64,000 nucleotides of DNA from Adineta ricciae (lineage: Eukaryota; Rotifera; Eurotatoria; Adinetida; Adinetidae). The stretch covers positions 86,269 to 150,268 of the forward strand of contig CAJNOJ010000252.1 of the NCBI GenBank assembly GCA_905250025.1. The letters are read 5' to 3'. The notes below the pieces were generated by a model. The model had not been told where the DNA came from. It made no database searches and saw only the letters and a program-made list of their open reading frames with translations. A program made the translations under genes and the position numbers. Shown here one piece after another: positions 11,641 to 21,814 of this stretch. How positions within the stretch are numbered: position 1 is the first letter of the stretch; each line of letters starts with the position of its first letter.

Positions 11641-11653
11641 CTCGTAATCTCTT

Positions 11654-12260
11654 ATGAAAAAAAAAGAATCATTAATATACATATTTTCAAGACGAGTTGT
11701 TTATATCAGCAACAAAAAATTGAATAGCTATCTGATTGCACATACATGGTTTGTATTCTGCTGTACCTACACCATTCGAATACTACGAACTGACACGCAA
11801 ATAAAAAAGACTTCGTTACTATTCATAGAAACTCTCAACTAATTCCTGTGGTTATTATATAACCTAGTAGATTTTTCCCGATTTCATTGCATGTCAATTG
11901 TGCAAATTTAACCAAACTATGTGCCATAATGAGAGTGTTGCCATCTCAGACCGTTTACCGCTCGTAGACGTCAGTACAGACAGTAAAGTCAACTTTATTA
12001 TTTGCTCGACTTTTACATTGAATACTTATCTCACATATTCGATCAGTTCGGTACTCCAGGTCCGTCGAACTTTTATCAGTTTTTCTTTTACGATCTTCGA
12101 AGTACGAAAATCATTTCAGACATTCAACGCTGTCGAAATCTCGCACCATATTGTAAAAAAATATTTCTTTCACAATCATTCGAACAAGTCGTCAAGTTCT
12201 CCGAATAGACAGTACGAAGCACAGTTTGTTCGAGAAAGTCAACTACTAGTTATTTAGCTT
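11654..12260 (+). pseudogene. Unknown degenerate coding remnant (block 1)
   Basis: In block 2 a continuous 121-aa frame (41156-41521) runs from an 'IYIFSRR' start into 'LLDFYIEYLSHIFDQFG...LAPYC'. Here the same peptide is split by about 194 extra bases (11807-12000) and lies in two frames. No family recognised. One copy being interrupted points to lack of function, or to the segment being noncoding. Confidence 0.3.
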
Positions 12261-12427
12261 CGTCTTTCAGCATTCAATAGGTGTTTCATGCGATGATACG
12301 AACACTTCTATAGCAGTTCAATTCACCGTATGTGTGACGATTTATGAAACAGCGCGAAATTATGTAGAACAGCAGATGGATTCGTAGATTCATCCGGGAT
12401 GCTGTAGTCACTATTCGATAAACTTTG

Positions 12428-12734
12428 AGAAATTAGCAATACTGAAGAAGGTAGAATTGAGTTCCTAGAAACTGTTCTCTGTGGCATACAAGTCAAACTG
12501 GAAGAAAATGAAGGTAGTGGAGCAGAAGGTCGATCAGACGCAACAATTTATTTTCTTGATGATAAAAACAATAGAAGGGTTGCTGTTTGTAAGACATTTT
12601 CCACAGGTGAAGACTCTATTCGAGAGCTTTCTTCTTTATCTCGACTTCGTACGTCCAACTCCATTGGATGTAGCCAAAATTACGATTCAGTCAAGTTACA
12701 CCGTTGTTTTAATCGCAGAAGTAGGTTTGCTTAA
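12428..12734 (+). pseudogene. Unknown degenerate coding remnant (block 1)
   Basis: A plus-strand frame of about 100 codons reads NTEEGRIEFLETVLCGIQ, then ENEGSGAEGRSDATIYFLDDK, then an 'AVCKTFSTGEDS' stretch. It has coding-like composition but no start codon and no family I recognise. A stop lies directly upstream in the same frame. In block 2 the same peptide (about 41750-42060) carries in-frame stops and a frameshift. Probably an exon remnant of a lost gene. Confidence 0.3.
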
Positions 12735-12789
12735 AATAACTGCGCAATCGGATGAATTAATACAGTTTAAGAACTTATTTTATCAAGAA

Positions 12790-13015
12790 ATGCAGAGCTG
12801 TATGTGCTTTTGAAGAGCAGCTTTTCCAAAGCATTACACCACATATTTTTGTCATCATTATTAATTTTTTGCGACATAAATTCATTGATCATGCACCATA
12901 CAAAGAATTCGTTGAAATCAAGCAAACAGTTGCTGACGGGATCATAGGATAGAATAAAGTGTTTCATGCGTACTTTCTGTCGATTTAATTCTACATAATT
13001 CGGAAGTGTGCTCAT
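12790..13015 (-). pseudogene. Small open frame of unknown function
   Basis: About 75 codons starting MSTLPNYVELNRQKV. The block 2 counterpart has TAG in place of the TGG at the FFVWCM position, so at most one copy encodes it. No domain recognised. Confidence 0.25.
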
Positions 13016-13171
13016 TTTTATTTTCTAAATTATATGTGAGATAAAGACTGAAACGACAATTGAATGGTTCGTCATCAGACCATAAACATGAGGTTAATTG
13101 AGAACAACGTAAGGGAGGATGAAAGAGTCAAGCTTCATTGTTATCGAATGAGATAAGTAGATTTGCGAAGT

Positions 13172-14122
13172 CTAATACGGTACAATGGTACTGTGTCCAA
13201 TCCGTACGCGATCGAAATACTTCCATATCCACTTCCTAAATTCTGGCAACAGACTCACACACGCCCACGGTACGAGAAGACAAGCCAAGTAGATCAACTC
13301 CATCACATAGTTCAGTTGAATATCCACAAACAAACTTGTAGAAGTTGCTTGCTGAAGTAGTCCAACAACAATACTCGGAGACCATGCGATTACAAACAGA
13401 CTTGAGATGTTGAACAACTGAATGGTCATGTATCTTTGCTTTCGCCAAGAGACAACTTGATTTCGACGACGTTTTCCAACAACAACTCTCACGATAAGTG
13501 TAACATTGGCAATGATAATGAATACAATCGGTACAATATTATTCATCACCCAATCAAATAGACCAAGTATTTTGTTGTCATAATAACAGTTCATATAACC
13601 GCAAACAGTCGATGTATAGTCCCATTGACTGTGACAGGGGTACAGAATGATAGCATAGAGGTAGAATGCAGCCGGATATGCTATACTAAACACCAGAGGA
13701 ACATAGAAGAAGAGAAAGGATTTGAGAGATGTTCGAAATAGGTTTGGATGAAAGATAAATGCATGTCTTTGGATAGAAATACTAGCCATGAGATATTCGC
13801 CTATTACAGCTAGCGAATATTCACCGAATGTCCACAGTGTACAGTAAATAGATGTTGATGGAGAAACATATCCACGACGGTAAAAGTCAATAGGCATCGA
13901 CATTGTGGTTAACAGTCTGATGAAATTTGCAAGAAGTAAAATTAGAGTAGATTGATTTTGAAGTTTCTCTAATGTAGTACGACGTATAATAAAGAATATG
14001 AAGATAACTACAGTGATTAGAATAGCTGGTATTTGCAGGAAAATCAGAATAATGAATTTAGCCCGGAACAGACTAAATTTTCGCTCTTCACTTGTTGATG
14101 ACGACGTGTCACTTTCATTCAT
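13172..14122 (-). CDS. Class A-like seven-transmembrane receptor (block 1 copy)
   Basis: 316 aa counting from MNESDTSSS, the start shared with the second copy. Seven hydrophobic segments can be followed, from 'FIILIFLQIPAILITVVIFI' (TM1) to 'VMELIYLACLLVPWACVSLL' (TM7). The place of the usual E/DRY after TM3 reads SIQRH, and the NPxxY of TM7 is absent, so it is a divergent member of the rotifer FMRFamide-like/orphan receptor group. Plasma membrane; ligand unknown. The frame is intact in both blocks, in contrast to four decayed relatives in the 46-63 kb array, which suggests that this is the retained functional version. Confidence 0.75.
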   Translation of the reverse strand: MNESDTSSSTSEERKFSLFRAKFIILIFLQIPAILITVVIFIFFIIRRTTLEKLQNQSTLILLLANFIRLLTTMSMPIDFYRRGYVSPSTSIYCTLWTFGEYSLAVIGEYLMASISIQRHAFIFHPNLFRTSLKSFLFFYVPLVFSIAYPAAFYLYAIILYPCHSQWDYTSTVCGYMNCYYDNKILGLFDWVMNNIVPIVFIIIANVTLIVRVVVGKRRRNQVVSWRKQRYMTIQLFNISSLFVIAWSPSIVVGLLQQATSTSLFVDIQLNYVMELIYLACLLVPWACVSLLPEFRKWIWKYFDRVRIGHSTIVPY

Positions 14123-14188
14123 TGCAAACAACAATATTATGTTATATTCAATTTCAAAATAAAAAAGAAATGAGTACTCACGTTTCAA

Positions 14189-14718
14189 GCCATCGCAGGG
14201 TATATAATTAGTTATTCTAGCAGTCTAAGCGGATTAGAGACCACATCTCTCACTACCTATCCCCATGAGAAAAACTATATTCTCTCCTGCTTCATCTTTT
14301 TTATATACGCATATAGGGTACAGATTAGGCTGCTATTTTGTAACCATTATTTGTCAGAAACAGATGTATTGGCAAAATTTAATGCGCATTATGCTTCTTT
14401 CGACTATAATCGCAAACATCACTTTTCAAGTAATTTGTCAAAGTAAATGTTCGAAAACGAGATAAGTACAGCATGGTACGTAAATAAATAGCACGAAAAA
14501 ATGAATTGCATTACAGAGATTACAAAAAAAATCTTAATTGGATCCACAAAGACATTATGACAATGATTGAGTATATAAATAGATTTATTTTTATAAACGC
14601 TCTAGATAGATATGTAAAAATGAGTAGAAAATGTCAAACATCATAAGAGACAATATCTTGATTATTGAATTAATCGCGACTACATATGAAAACGAACGAA
14701 ATGAGTATTAACAATACA
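14189..14718. other. Intergenic between receptor and carboxypeptidase (block 1)
   Basis: A short plus-strand frame at 14265-14465 changes length and frame at 43607-43801, so it is not supported as a gene. Confidence 0.4.
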
Positions 14719-15912
14719 TCACGTTGAAGGGTCACCGTCAAAAGTAACAGAATCATCATCGAGACTTCTAAAACGTTGATATACCACTGATTGTTCTTTT
14801 GAGCGGAATAAACTCAGACGCTGGCATAATAAAATTATCTCATGCGCTCGGAGTTTGCAAAGAAAAAACCAAGTAAATCCAATTGAAATGAAAGCAATAA
14901 CAACCGTCATAGTTAAAACTAATGCCATATTCTTGAAAGAGTCATACTTTTTCTGCTTAGTCTTTGAATAATCGTCATCTAATGTTCCATTATTGAGATA
15001 AGTTGAATTTAGTTGTATAAATTGATATAACATAGCTTGCGATCGTCGTGCTTGATTCGAGGGAACCATATGACCAGCATTATAAAACAGAATATATGTT
15101 AAATTCCGTGCGTATCGAATTCGACCTGCTAATTCATTTTCGACCATCCATGGGTTGCTGGGAGCAATTAAGCCGCTTCCTAAATCAAAGCCAATTCTCT
15201 CATTCCATTGCATTCTATTCAGCATATTTTCTGTTCCAAAATAATTACAAATGAAATCGTATTCACTGGCATAAATCAGAATCGGAATTTGTCGAAGTAG
15301 ATCAGGTAAGATTTCAATCGATGGTCTCGAATTAACCGCTTGAAATGCGAAATAAACTGGATCGGTCACGTCTTTCCAATAATGTATCTTCTTATTCACA
15401 TGTAAAGAAGACATGACGTCCATTCGACTTAAATAAGCAGAAACATATTCGATTTCTGATGGTCCTTTCATTCCACATTCAGGTTTCGATGCATTCTGTC
15501 GTATATGATAAACATTAATACATGAACTATATTCGTTCGTTACACCATTGTTCATTATCTGATCGAGAATAGAGTTACATTCATTCGTAAAAACATGCAC
15601 ACCATTCGCTACTGCTTGTTCGCATTTTTTGACTATCTGAGTAACATTTGTGTAAAGCGCTGAATCGTTCTTTAGTAGATTATTGGCAATGGCATATGGA
15701 AGATATGAATCATAAAGTGAAACAGGATCAATCCATCCACTTCCGATTATGAGACCACGTAGTTTCAACACCGATCGTTTTTCGAGAATAGCTTTGGCAA
15801 TATATGGAATATATTGACCTGCAAACGATTCACCAGCTAAGTAGATATCATCTTCAAGTAGTTTCGGAAAAACTTCGATATATCGGTCGAGAAAACCGAC
15901 AAAATGTTCTGC
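14719..15912 (-). CDS. Membrane-anchored serine carboxypeptidase, partial (cut by N)
   Basis: The frame is open from the N at 15913 down to the stop at 14719, 397 codons. It contains the S10 nucleophile motif GESFAGQY, the acid in SEYDFICN and the catalytic histidine in NAGHMVPS, followed by a C-terminal TM helix (about 14960-14890) and a cytosolic tail of about 45 aa. Compared with the complete copy at 44049-45692 it lacks the signal peptide and the NGGPGQSS segment (about 150 residues) because sequence changes at the N. Its 5' end resembles the third copy (59724-61346) more than the block 2 copy, for example DRYIEVFPK and KRSVLK. Kex1-like topology suggests trimming of C-terminal residues in the secretory pathway. 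Confidence 0.85.
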   Translation of the reverse strand, partial: AEHFVGFLDRYIEVFPKLLEDDIYLAGESFAGQYIPYIAKAILEKRSVLKLRGLIIGSGWIDPVSLYDSYLPYAIANNLLKNDSALYTNVTQIVKKCEQAVANGVHVFTNECNSILDQIMNNGVTNEYSSCINVYHIRQNASKPECGMKGPSEIEYVSAYLSRMDVMSSLHVNKKIHYWKDVTDPVYFAFQAVNSRPSIEILPDLLRQIPILIYASEYDFICNYFGTENMLNRMQWNERIGFDLGSGLIAPSNPWMVENELAGRIRYARNLTYILFYNAGHMVPSNQARRSQAMLYQFIQLNSTYLNNGTLDDDYSKTKQKKYDSFKNMALVLTMTVVIAFISIGFTWFFLCKLRAHEIILLCQRLSLFRSKEQSVVYQRFRSLDDDSVTFDGDPST

Positions 15913-15913
15913 N
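15913..15913. other. Ambiguous base, probable contig join
   Basis: Single N in the middle of a carboxypeptidase codon run. To its left the sequence is carboxypeptidase, to its right unrelated. Treat order across it as unproven. Confidence 0.7.
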
Positions 15914-16144
15914 TTTCATTCTATTAATAAAAGGATTTACTAACTAGTTTGTATATGCATCATCTTTTACCTACGTCAAATATTCAGTAGCAATTCAGTA
16001 CAAATAGAATATTCCGAAAAAACTTCGGAGTTGGAAGGCGATCATATAGAATGCCAGGGTCTGAGTCTCCTCAGATAAAAATCTCTGGCGCCGCCTCTAC
16101 GCGATGTATAGGTATAGTCACAAAAGTCTTAGTTAAGCTTCTAC

Positions 16145-16902
16145 TTTAGTTTTCCATTACAAACCCAAACTTCATACCGAGGTCATTCATTTCACCAGAT
16201 GAATTCGGCCAATTGAAGCAAAGCGCAGGTGGTCTCCTTTCAACAACTATCGGTTCACGACATCCTTTATTCGAGTATCTGATTGAACTATCTTTGTTAC
16301 GAACCGACGCAGCGTCGTTTGCTGACATCAGTAGCCATAGTAGCATGGAAAGCGAAAACGAAATCCTGCTTTCAATTGGCACTATTGTGGAAATTATATC
16401 TGTATCGCCTAAAATGAAAAGTATCGTGGATGTTTTGGAAACTCTTGTCAATAACGACCAAGTCTCGCCAAGTCAACGAGCATTATTTAATATGACATAT
16501 AAATTTGTGACGAATATCAAATCTCTTTGGGAAGAAGGGAACACCGAAAATTACAGCGTGTCGATACGAGATAATCCAAACGAGATGATGGGTCAAATGA
16601 AATTTCTAAATAATATGTTATTATCATTCGTACCCTCTCACCCACACCTTCAAGATTGGCCATTGACGATTACCTGTTATCAAGATATCATATCTTTAAA
16701 ATATCTACCACCGAATTCTCTAGAATTGTTACAAGCTTATATGAGCATTGGCTTGACATTTAACCGTTTGAATGATATCTTTCAAGCCATAATCTCAACT
16801 TCCAACATGTCCTTGATTTACTTCAACAATAGCATCGTTCAGAGAATTCATTGCCAGCCAATCTTCATACGAGACTTGTTGAGCTATCAAAAGATTAAAT
16901 GA
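16145..16902 (+). pseudogene. ADP-ribosyltransferase-like domain with TPR-like tail, fragment
   Basis: The open frame begins after a likely splice acceptor (about 16145) with 'SFISPDEFGQLKQSAGGLLS', then has FADIS and the ART-type E-x-E motif in SENEILLSIG. A segment resembling TPR-type 'LELLQAYMSIG' follows. This order matches the C-terminal part of the ART plus TPR proteins common in bdelloids, which would transfer ADP-ribose from NAD to arginine. The N-terminal half of the ART fold is missing, because upstream sequence ends at the N join. The last 100 bp overlap an oppositely oriented exon remnant, so the real homology probably ends near 16780. The E-x-E is seen; the ART call rests on family memory. 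Confidence 0.45.
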
Positions 16903-17057
16903 CAAACCATCTGTTTGAGTGTTAATAACTAAAAGTGGTGCTTTATCTTCGTATAGTACACTTCTGAATAACTTAGGATAAATTCTGATGAGACTTTTCC
17001 TGTCTGTCTGTTCGATAGCAGTCGCATGATTCAGAATATCAGGTTTGATTTTTAATC
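16795..17057 (-). pseudogene. Orphan terminal exon, unknown protein
   Basis: After a good acceptor (TTGTTAACAG, minus strand) an 85-codon frame runs to a TGA at 16795. It contains 'KPDILNHATAIEQTDRKSLI' and a 'VSYEDWLAMNSLNDAI' stretch. No upstream exon was found before the next gene. Product not recognised; it abuts the ART-like fragment head to head. Confidence 0.35.
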
Positions 17058-17258
17058 TGTTAACAATAAAAAATTGAAAAGATAAGAACCGACCTATATT
17101 GTCAGTCTTTATTTTATAAAATAGGTCTTTCTATATTACGAACGCATTTATTCGTTATCTCCAAGCATCATCATTCTTACGACATGACAAAGGAATATTC
17201 GAGTATAAAAATATAGTTTATCTATGTGAAATATAGCCAAAATAAAACCAAAACCAAT

Positions 17259-18481
17259 ATGAAGAACATACTTTTTCTATTCATCATTTTCATTGTTTTG
17301 TGTCTCACATTTTCTTCCACCCTTTCAACCTCAACGTTAGACCAGTCGTGGAAATTATTCAAAAATCGACACAATAGGCAATACAATTCACTCGATGAAG
17401 AACAACGTCGGTAAGAATATAAGACGTGCCAATGTATTCCACCATCTACCTTCTCTCTCTCTTCAGACGAAATATCTGGGAAGAAAACGTTCAAATGATC
17501 CAAAAACACAACTTAGAAGCTGATCTAGGTGTTCACACATTCACGATGAAAGTCAATCAATTTGCTGATCTAGTTCGTCTTTGGCATTTTTCTTCTCCGA
17601 TATGTGATTAATTTCATTCTAGACACATGAAGAGTTTATCAAGCAAATGACAGGATTGCGAATCAATTCGGAAACGAAACCAAGTCAAAAAGTTCACATT
17701 TCATCAAATAGAAAACTCCCAACAACTGTTGGTAAGAGAATGAGCGTCTTGATTTCGAAACAACTCTTCTATATTATGGTGAATAGATTGGCGTAAAAAC
17801 GGATATGTGACACCTGTCAAAGATCAAAAACAATGTGGATCATGTTGGGCATTTTCAACTACCGGTACTCTCGAAGGTCAAGTAGCTAAGAAGACTCAAA
17901 AACTCATTGCATTGTCTGAACAGCAACTTGTCGATTGTACAACAGATTACGGAAATATGGGTTGCAATGGCGGTTTGATGGATAATTCATATAAATACTT
18001 GTTAGATCATCATGGTATTGAGTCAAATGCAAGTTATCCATATACAGGCGTATTTGGAGAATGTCGATACAATCCTAAAGATGTTGTAGCTAATGTGACT
18101 GTAAGTTATATTTTCCATGAATTCTAATGAACAATCGCTCTACTTCTGTTGCAGAGTTACGTTGATATCAAGGCTGGATCAGAAGCTGATCTTGAAGATG
18201 CTCTTGCTACCGTTGGGCCAATAGCAGTTGCAATGGATGCAAGTCATTCGTCATTTCAGTTTTATACATCAGGTGTTTATTCTGATCCAGAATGTTCGCC
18301 AACACTCATAGATTTTTCACTTTTGGCTGTTGGTTATGGAGTGACATCCGACAATCACGAATATTATATTTTGAAAAACCAATGGACTACGGAATGGGGT
18401 ATGGAAGGTTATGTTTTAATGGCGCGAAACAAAAACAACCAATGTGGCATAGCATCGTTGGCTAGTTATGCATTGATTTAA
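17259..18481 (+). CDS. Cathepsin L-like papain-family protein, predicted inactive (5 exons)
   Basis: Exons 17259-17410, 17467-17572, 17623-17731, 17787-18100 and 18155-18481 join into 335 aa with all phases consistent. It has a signal peptide (1-25), an I29 inhibitor prodomain with ERFNIN-like spacing and a VNQFADL motif, then the papain domain from about 120. The oxyanion Gln136 and nucleophile Cys142 (CGSCW) are present, as are GCNGG and the late Asn302. The catalytic histidine position, normally D-H-x-V-x-x-V-G-Y-G, reads D-F281-S-L-L-A-V-G-Y-G, and the KNSWG motif reads KNQWT. Losing the histidine should abolish ordinary peptidase activity. A pseudoprotease acting as binder or inhibitor, as known for other papain-family members, is inference. 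The gene is otherwise intact and spliced cleanly. Confidence 0.85.
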
Positions 18482-18841
18482 GAAGAATTTTTCTTTTTAT
18501 CTGTTGAAAATAATATTAAAAAAAAGAAATGTAGCTTAAAGTGTTGTGACCGTGAATTGCTTTCAGAGCGTAGATGATTATATTCTGTTTGCTTGATTGT
18601 GCATAGAAACAACATATTACTGCGAGAAAAACATACTTTTGAAGCACAAAAAAGTCATCTTTCTGTTTGTTGTAAAAGTATTTGAAGAGAAAAAGTTCCA
18701 ACTTGCTGTTTTCAATAATTGCGTTAGAAATTTGCATGAATTATACCTACATGAAATGCTATAAAAATACGTCGGAAAAAACCAATTGACCATTGATGTA
18801 TATAATCAGCTCTTTTTCTGTGAGTGTCAACAAATCCAAAC

Positions 18842-19871
18842 ATGTTTATCCTCATTTTCGCATTGTACAGTTTGTCGTTTACTCATGTCATCGGAAGCAG
18901 TCATAATTGTACAGGTACAAGCACTCTGATTACCTTTGACGACTTACCAACGATAACTGTCTCGACCTTGATATCGAATGGCTATTTTGGATTGAGTTGG
19001 TCGAACGCATATTACGATGCTGCTTCCAGAAATGTACCAGGAAGCGGATATTATACGGCACTCTCAAGTGGTTCATATATAACCCTCAATGGTTTTGGAA
19101 ATCCTATGGCTATTGCATCGACAACACCCAACACTTTTAATATTAGTTCATTTATAGCAGCTGCTGCATGGAACGATAATTTGAATTTGGCAATAAGCGG
19201 AAAACGAAATGGAACAACGGTTTATCAACAAACTGTCACTTTACAAGTAACGAACTCGACATGGGTGTCTCTGAATTGGACTTATATCGACACAGTTACG
19301 TTTACAACATCAGGAGGAACCGTGAACTCTTTGTTCGCAGGCACTTACAGTGGATCGCAGTTTGCAATGGATGACTTATGTGTAGATATGTATGTAGCAA
19401 TTCAATCTTTCTAGTCGCTAAACTCATTCCCTGATCACATCACAGCTATAACATTAAGTCACCAATAATTTTTGCTTTCGGTTTTTTTAGAAATTCATTT
19501 TACACGAGTACAACATCGGTGTATGGAACTTCCACAACACGCTCTGGATCCGGAGGCGGTGGCAATGGCGACGGAGATGGGGGAGATGGTGGTGGTAAGA
19601 ATCGATATGATTTATACAAATTTCAATTAAGTAGCTTGCGAAACGAATTTTAACTTTAGACGGCCTCGATCTCGAGCTTGAACTTGAGCTTGGTAAGAAA
19701 CCCAAAGCGACCATCACCATAGGGGGTCTGCCTGTTGCAGTATTCGCAGGAACAATGGCTGCAGTCGTTGTTGCACTTATCATCTTTGCATTTCTTCTCT
19801 GGTGTTTCATCAGTTCAAAATGTTGCACGCAAAAGCCGCATTGTCGCGGATGTGGAGGAGGCGGGTGTTAA
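18842..19871 (+). CDS. Secreted/type I membrane protein with Gly-rich stalk (3 exons)
   Basis: Exons 18842-19389, 19491-19594 and 19660-19871 encode 287 aa. Residues 1-20 form a signal peptide. An ectodomain of about 170 aa has many N-x-S/T sites and a beta-rich pattern ('STLITFDDLP', 'FAMDDLCVD') typical of carbohydrate-binding-like jelly-roll modules. Then come a Ser/Gly/Asp-rich linker, one TM helix (about 238-260) and a short Cys-rich tail containing CCTQKPHCRGCGGGGC. All introns are GT-AG and phases agree. A TATA-like tract sits about 50 bp upstream. I do not recognise a named family; cell-surface location is inferred from topology. Confidence 0.7.
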
Positions 19872-20022
19872 AGTAGTGAATACCAAGCCACCTTGTTGAC
19901 GAACTCTGTTTTTTGTCTATTTCAAATTTATTATTTTGCAAGAAATCCTGGCACTGATGATCGTGAATAATTTTAAGAAAATAATTCAATAAAAATTTGT
20001 TCTTTCTTTTTCTAACATAAAA

Positions 20023-20667
20023 TCAGGAAAGTTTACGAATAAATGAAAGATATGAGAGAAAATCTGTTCCCAATGGAGAATCCGGTGTTGCTTCATAAAT
20101 TGTATCTTCGATCGATTCAATTTTCCAGCCATTCTCGGGCGAGAACAAGTCTTCTAAATCAGCCTTCTTAATTCGACGTGGTCGAGTTTCTCTCGTTTCC
20201 TTTTCACAGCAACAGATTTGAATGTAGAGTCCATTTGGTTTTATTAGTTTTTTCAAATTCTTTATATACGTCAGACGGTCTTCATTGTTAAAAGCATGAA
20301 ATATAGCTGCATCAAGTATAAGATCATATCCATTTGGTTTCAAGTTCGTTTTTGAAACATCTTCGAGCATATTGACAACTTCAAATTGAATCTTCACCTG
20401 ATTCTCTTCCGCCTTCTGACGAGCAACTTCAATTGCTTTTTCCACCATATCAATCGCTGTTATATGAACATCATTGGTATGTTGGGCGATATAAATTGCG
20501 TTGTCAGCAATTCCACAGCCAATATCCAGTAATTCACCATGAAAAACATTTCGTTGGACAAGATCAAGAACGACTTTTTGCGGTCGCTTTATTTCCCATA
20601 TGGCAGTACCAGTTCCCGACATACGGAAAAAAACTTCTTGAGGTGGTGCCTCATCATTATTTGTCAT
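20023..20667 (-). CDS. SAM-dependent class I methyltransferase
   Basis: 214 aa from MTNNDEAPPQ; an in-frame ATG 52 codons upstream is less likely because that extension is unlike the family. Motif I is LLDIGCGIAD (SAM glycine loop), the acidic residue after strand 2 is in ITAIDM, motif IV is 'YDLILDAAIFHAF' and the post-motif is LIKPNGLY. The C-terminal part (ADLEDLFSPENGW) resembles thiol/thiocyanate-type or tellurite-resistance-type methyltransferases. Single exon, cytosolic, substrate unknown. The intronless form and bacterial-like motifs would fit horizontal acquisition, but I cannot test that here. Confidence 0.75.
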   Translation of the reverse strand: MTNNDEAPPQEVFFRMSGTGTAIWEIKRPQKVVLDLVQRNVFHGELLDIGCGIADNAIYIAQHTNDVHITAIDMVEKAIEVARQKAEENQVKIQFEVVNMLEDVSKTNLKPNGYDLILDAAIFHAFNNEDRLTYIKNLKKLIKPNGLYIQICCCEKETRETRPRRIKKADLEDLFSPENGWKIESIEDTIYEATPDSPLGTDFLSYLSFIRKLS

Positions 20668-21036
20668 TTCGAATAGTATTTTAGAACGAAACACAAGCAG
20701 AAAGAATTTACTTATACACTTCACAAACATAGAAGGTAAACTGCTGACACATCTGAACGAAAAACATTCGTATACATAGATGGCGTAAGATTCTATTAGG
20801 GATTCGTCGAAGTTTTTCCTCAATAATTTCTTTCGAAAATAACTTGAGCGACTGATAGAAAATTCCTTATAATTAAAAGATTTTCATTTTTTATTGTATG
20901 AGAAAAGGACAACAATGGAGATCCATCTTCGGAAACTTACATTTCCTAGGTAAATTATTACAATGTAACAGAAGCAATTATCCAAAGACCACTGTTAATA
21001 TTTATATCATATATTCTCTTTCGAACTGACAAGTTC

Positions 21037-21814
21037 TTATATGCTCAATGGTTGACCGCATCGTGAACAGAATTTTGCTATTTGATTCTGTCGTGGTGCT
21101 CCACATTGTGAGCAAAACTGTGCAGTAGAAGGAAATACCTGATTTCTCTGTGCAAAAGTTGGCGCTGGCTGAAGTGACATTTGATTTGAAGGTTGTGCAG
21201 TTTCTGAAGGACCAGTAGCTCCAATCATAATCACTAACTAAACAGTAACACCAACAAATTCTATAAATAGATTCGAGAACGAAGGCATCGCGCTCACTGT
21301 ATGAATTCGTCTACTCGATCGTTTGCCTTTATAGCCTGCCACTACCACTGTTGTTGTGTCTAGTCGCCATGCACACGGTACTGGCAATCGGTTACAATAT
21401 TTTTCCGATTCTTTTGCAACTGCTTTTCGCATTCGACTAGTTTGTATTGCTTGCATGACGCACACTCCACCGATTATAGCAACCAAGCCAAAACCTAATA
21501 TTCCTCCACCGATAGCAAGAAATAATACAGATAGATTTGCAGCCGAGTCACTCGACATTGTAGCACCGACAATCAGTAATGCACCTCCGCCTAACACACA
21601 TAGGAATGGCAATAACACACAGATGATCAGCAAAGGGATCGAGATGACCGATTTATTAACATTATCAAGTGATTCTTGAAATTCATCTGGATTGATGATT
21701 CCATTGAGTTGATTTGGATAAGATGTGTCAAATCTTGTATCGCAGCATCCATCTAGGATCGTAAAATCAAATTAGAAACCAAAGTCAAGCGTAACTGAAC
21801 ATACTTGATACCAT
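21037..21814 (-). CDS. Two-TM membrane protein with C-terminal zinc ribbon (3 exons)
   Basis: Exons 21805-21814 (10 nt: ATG plus two codons and one base), 21298-21752 and 21037-21237 encode 221 aa in consistent phase. Two hydrophobic helices lie at about 41-64 and 79-102, separated by a short loop. A basic segment follows, then a Pro/Gln-rich linker, then CSQCG...CSRCGQ, a four-cysteine zinc ribbon at the extreme C-terminus. Without the 60-bp intron between RIHT and LVIM the frame stops and the ribbon is lost, which supports the splice. No named family; the zinc ribbon is likely cytosolic. Function unknown. Confidence 0.7.

Larger units (their letters stand above)
4656..15912 (+). repeat. Duplicated block 1 (direct copy of 34448-45241)
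   Basis: The same ordered genes and intergenic sequence recur in the same orientation at 34448-45241. Differences are mostly single bases and small indels, plus a few indels of 40-200 bp (5035-5075, 6492-6680, 9077-9133, 11807-12000). The left edge lies just beyond the 3' end of the EGF-7TM pseudogene. The right edge is the N at 15913, inside the carboxypeptidase. Either a segmental duplication or the two haplotypes placed on one scaffold would look like this. Confidence 0.9.

Noticed and set aside
14265-14465. 66-codon plus-strand frame conserved in position at 43607
   Set aside because: Insertions not in multiples of three and a changed C-terminus between the copies; probably noncoding.
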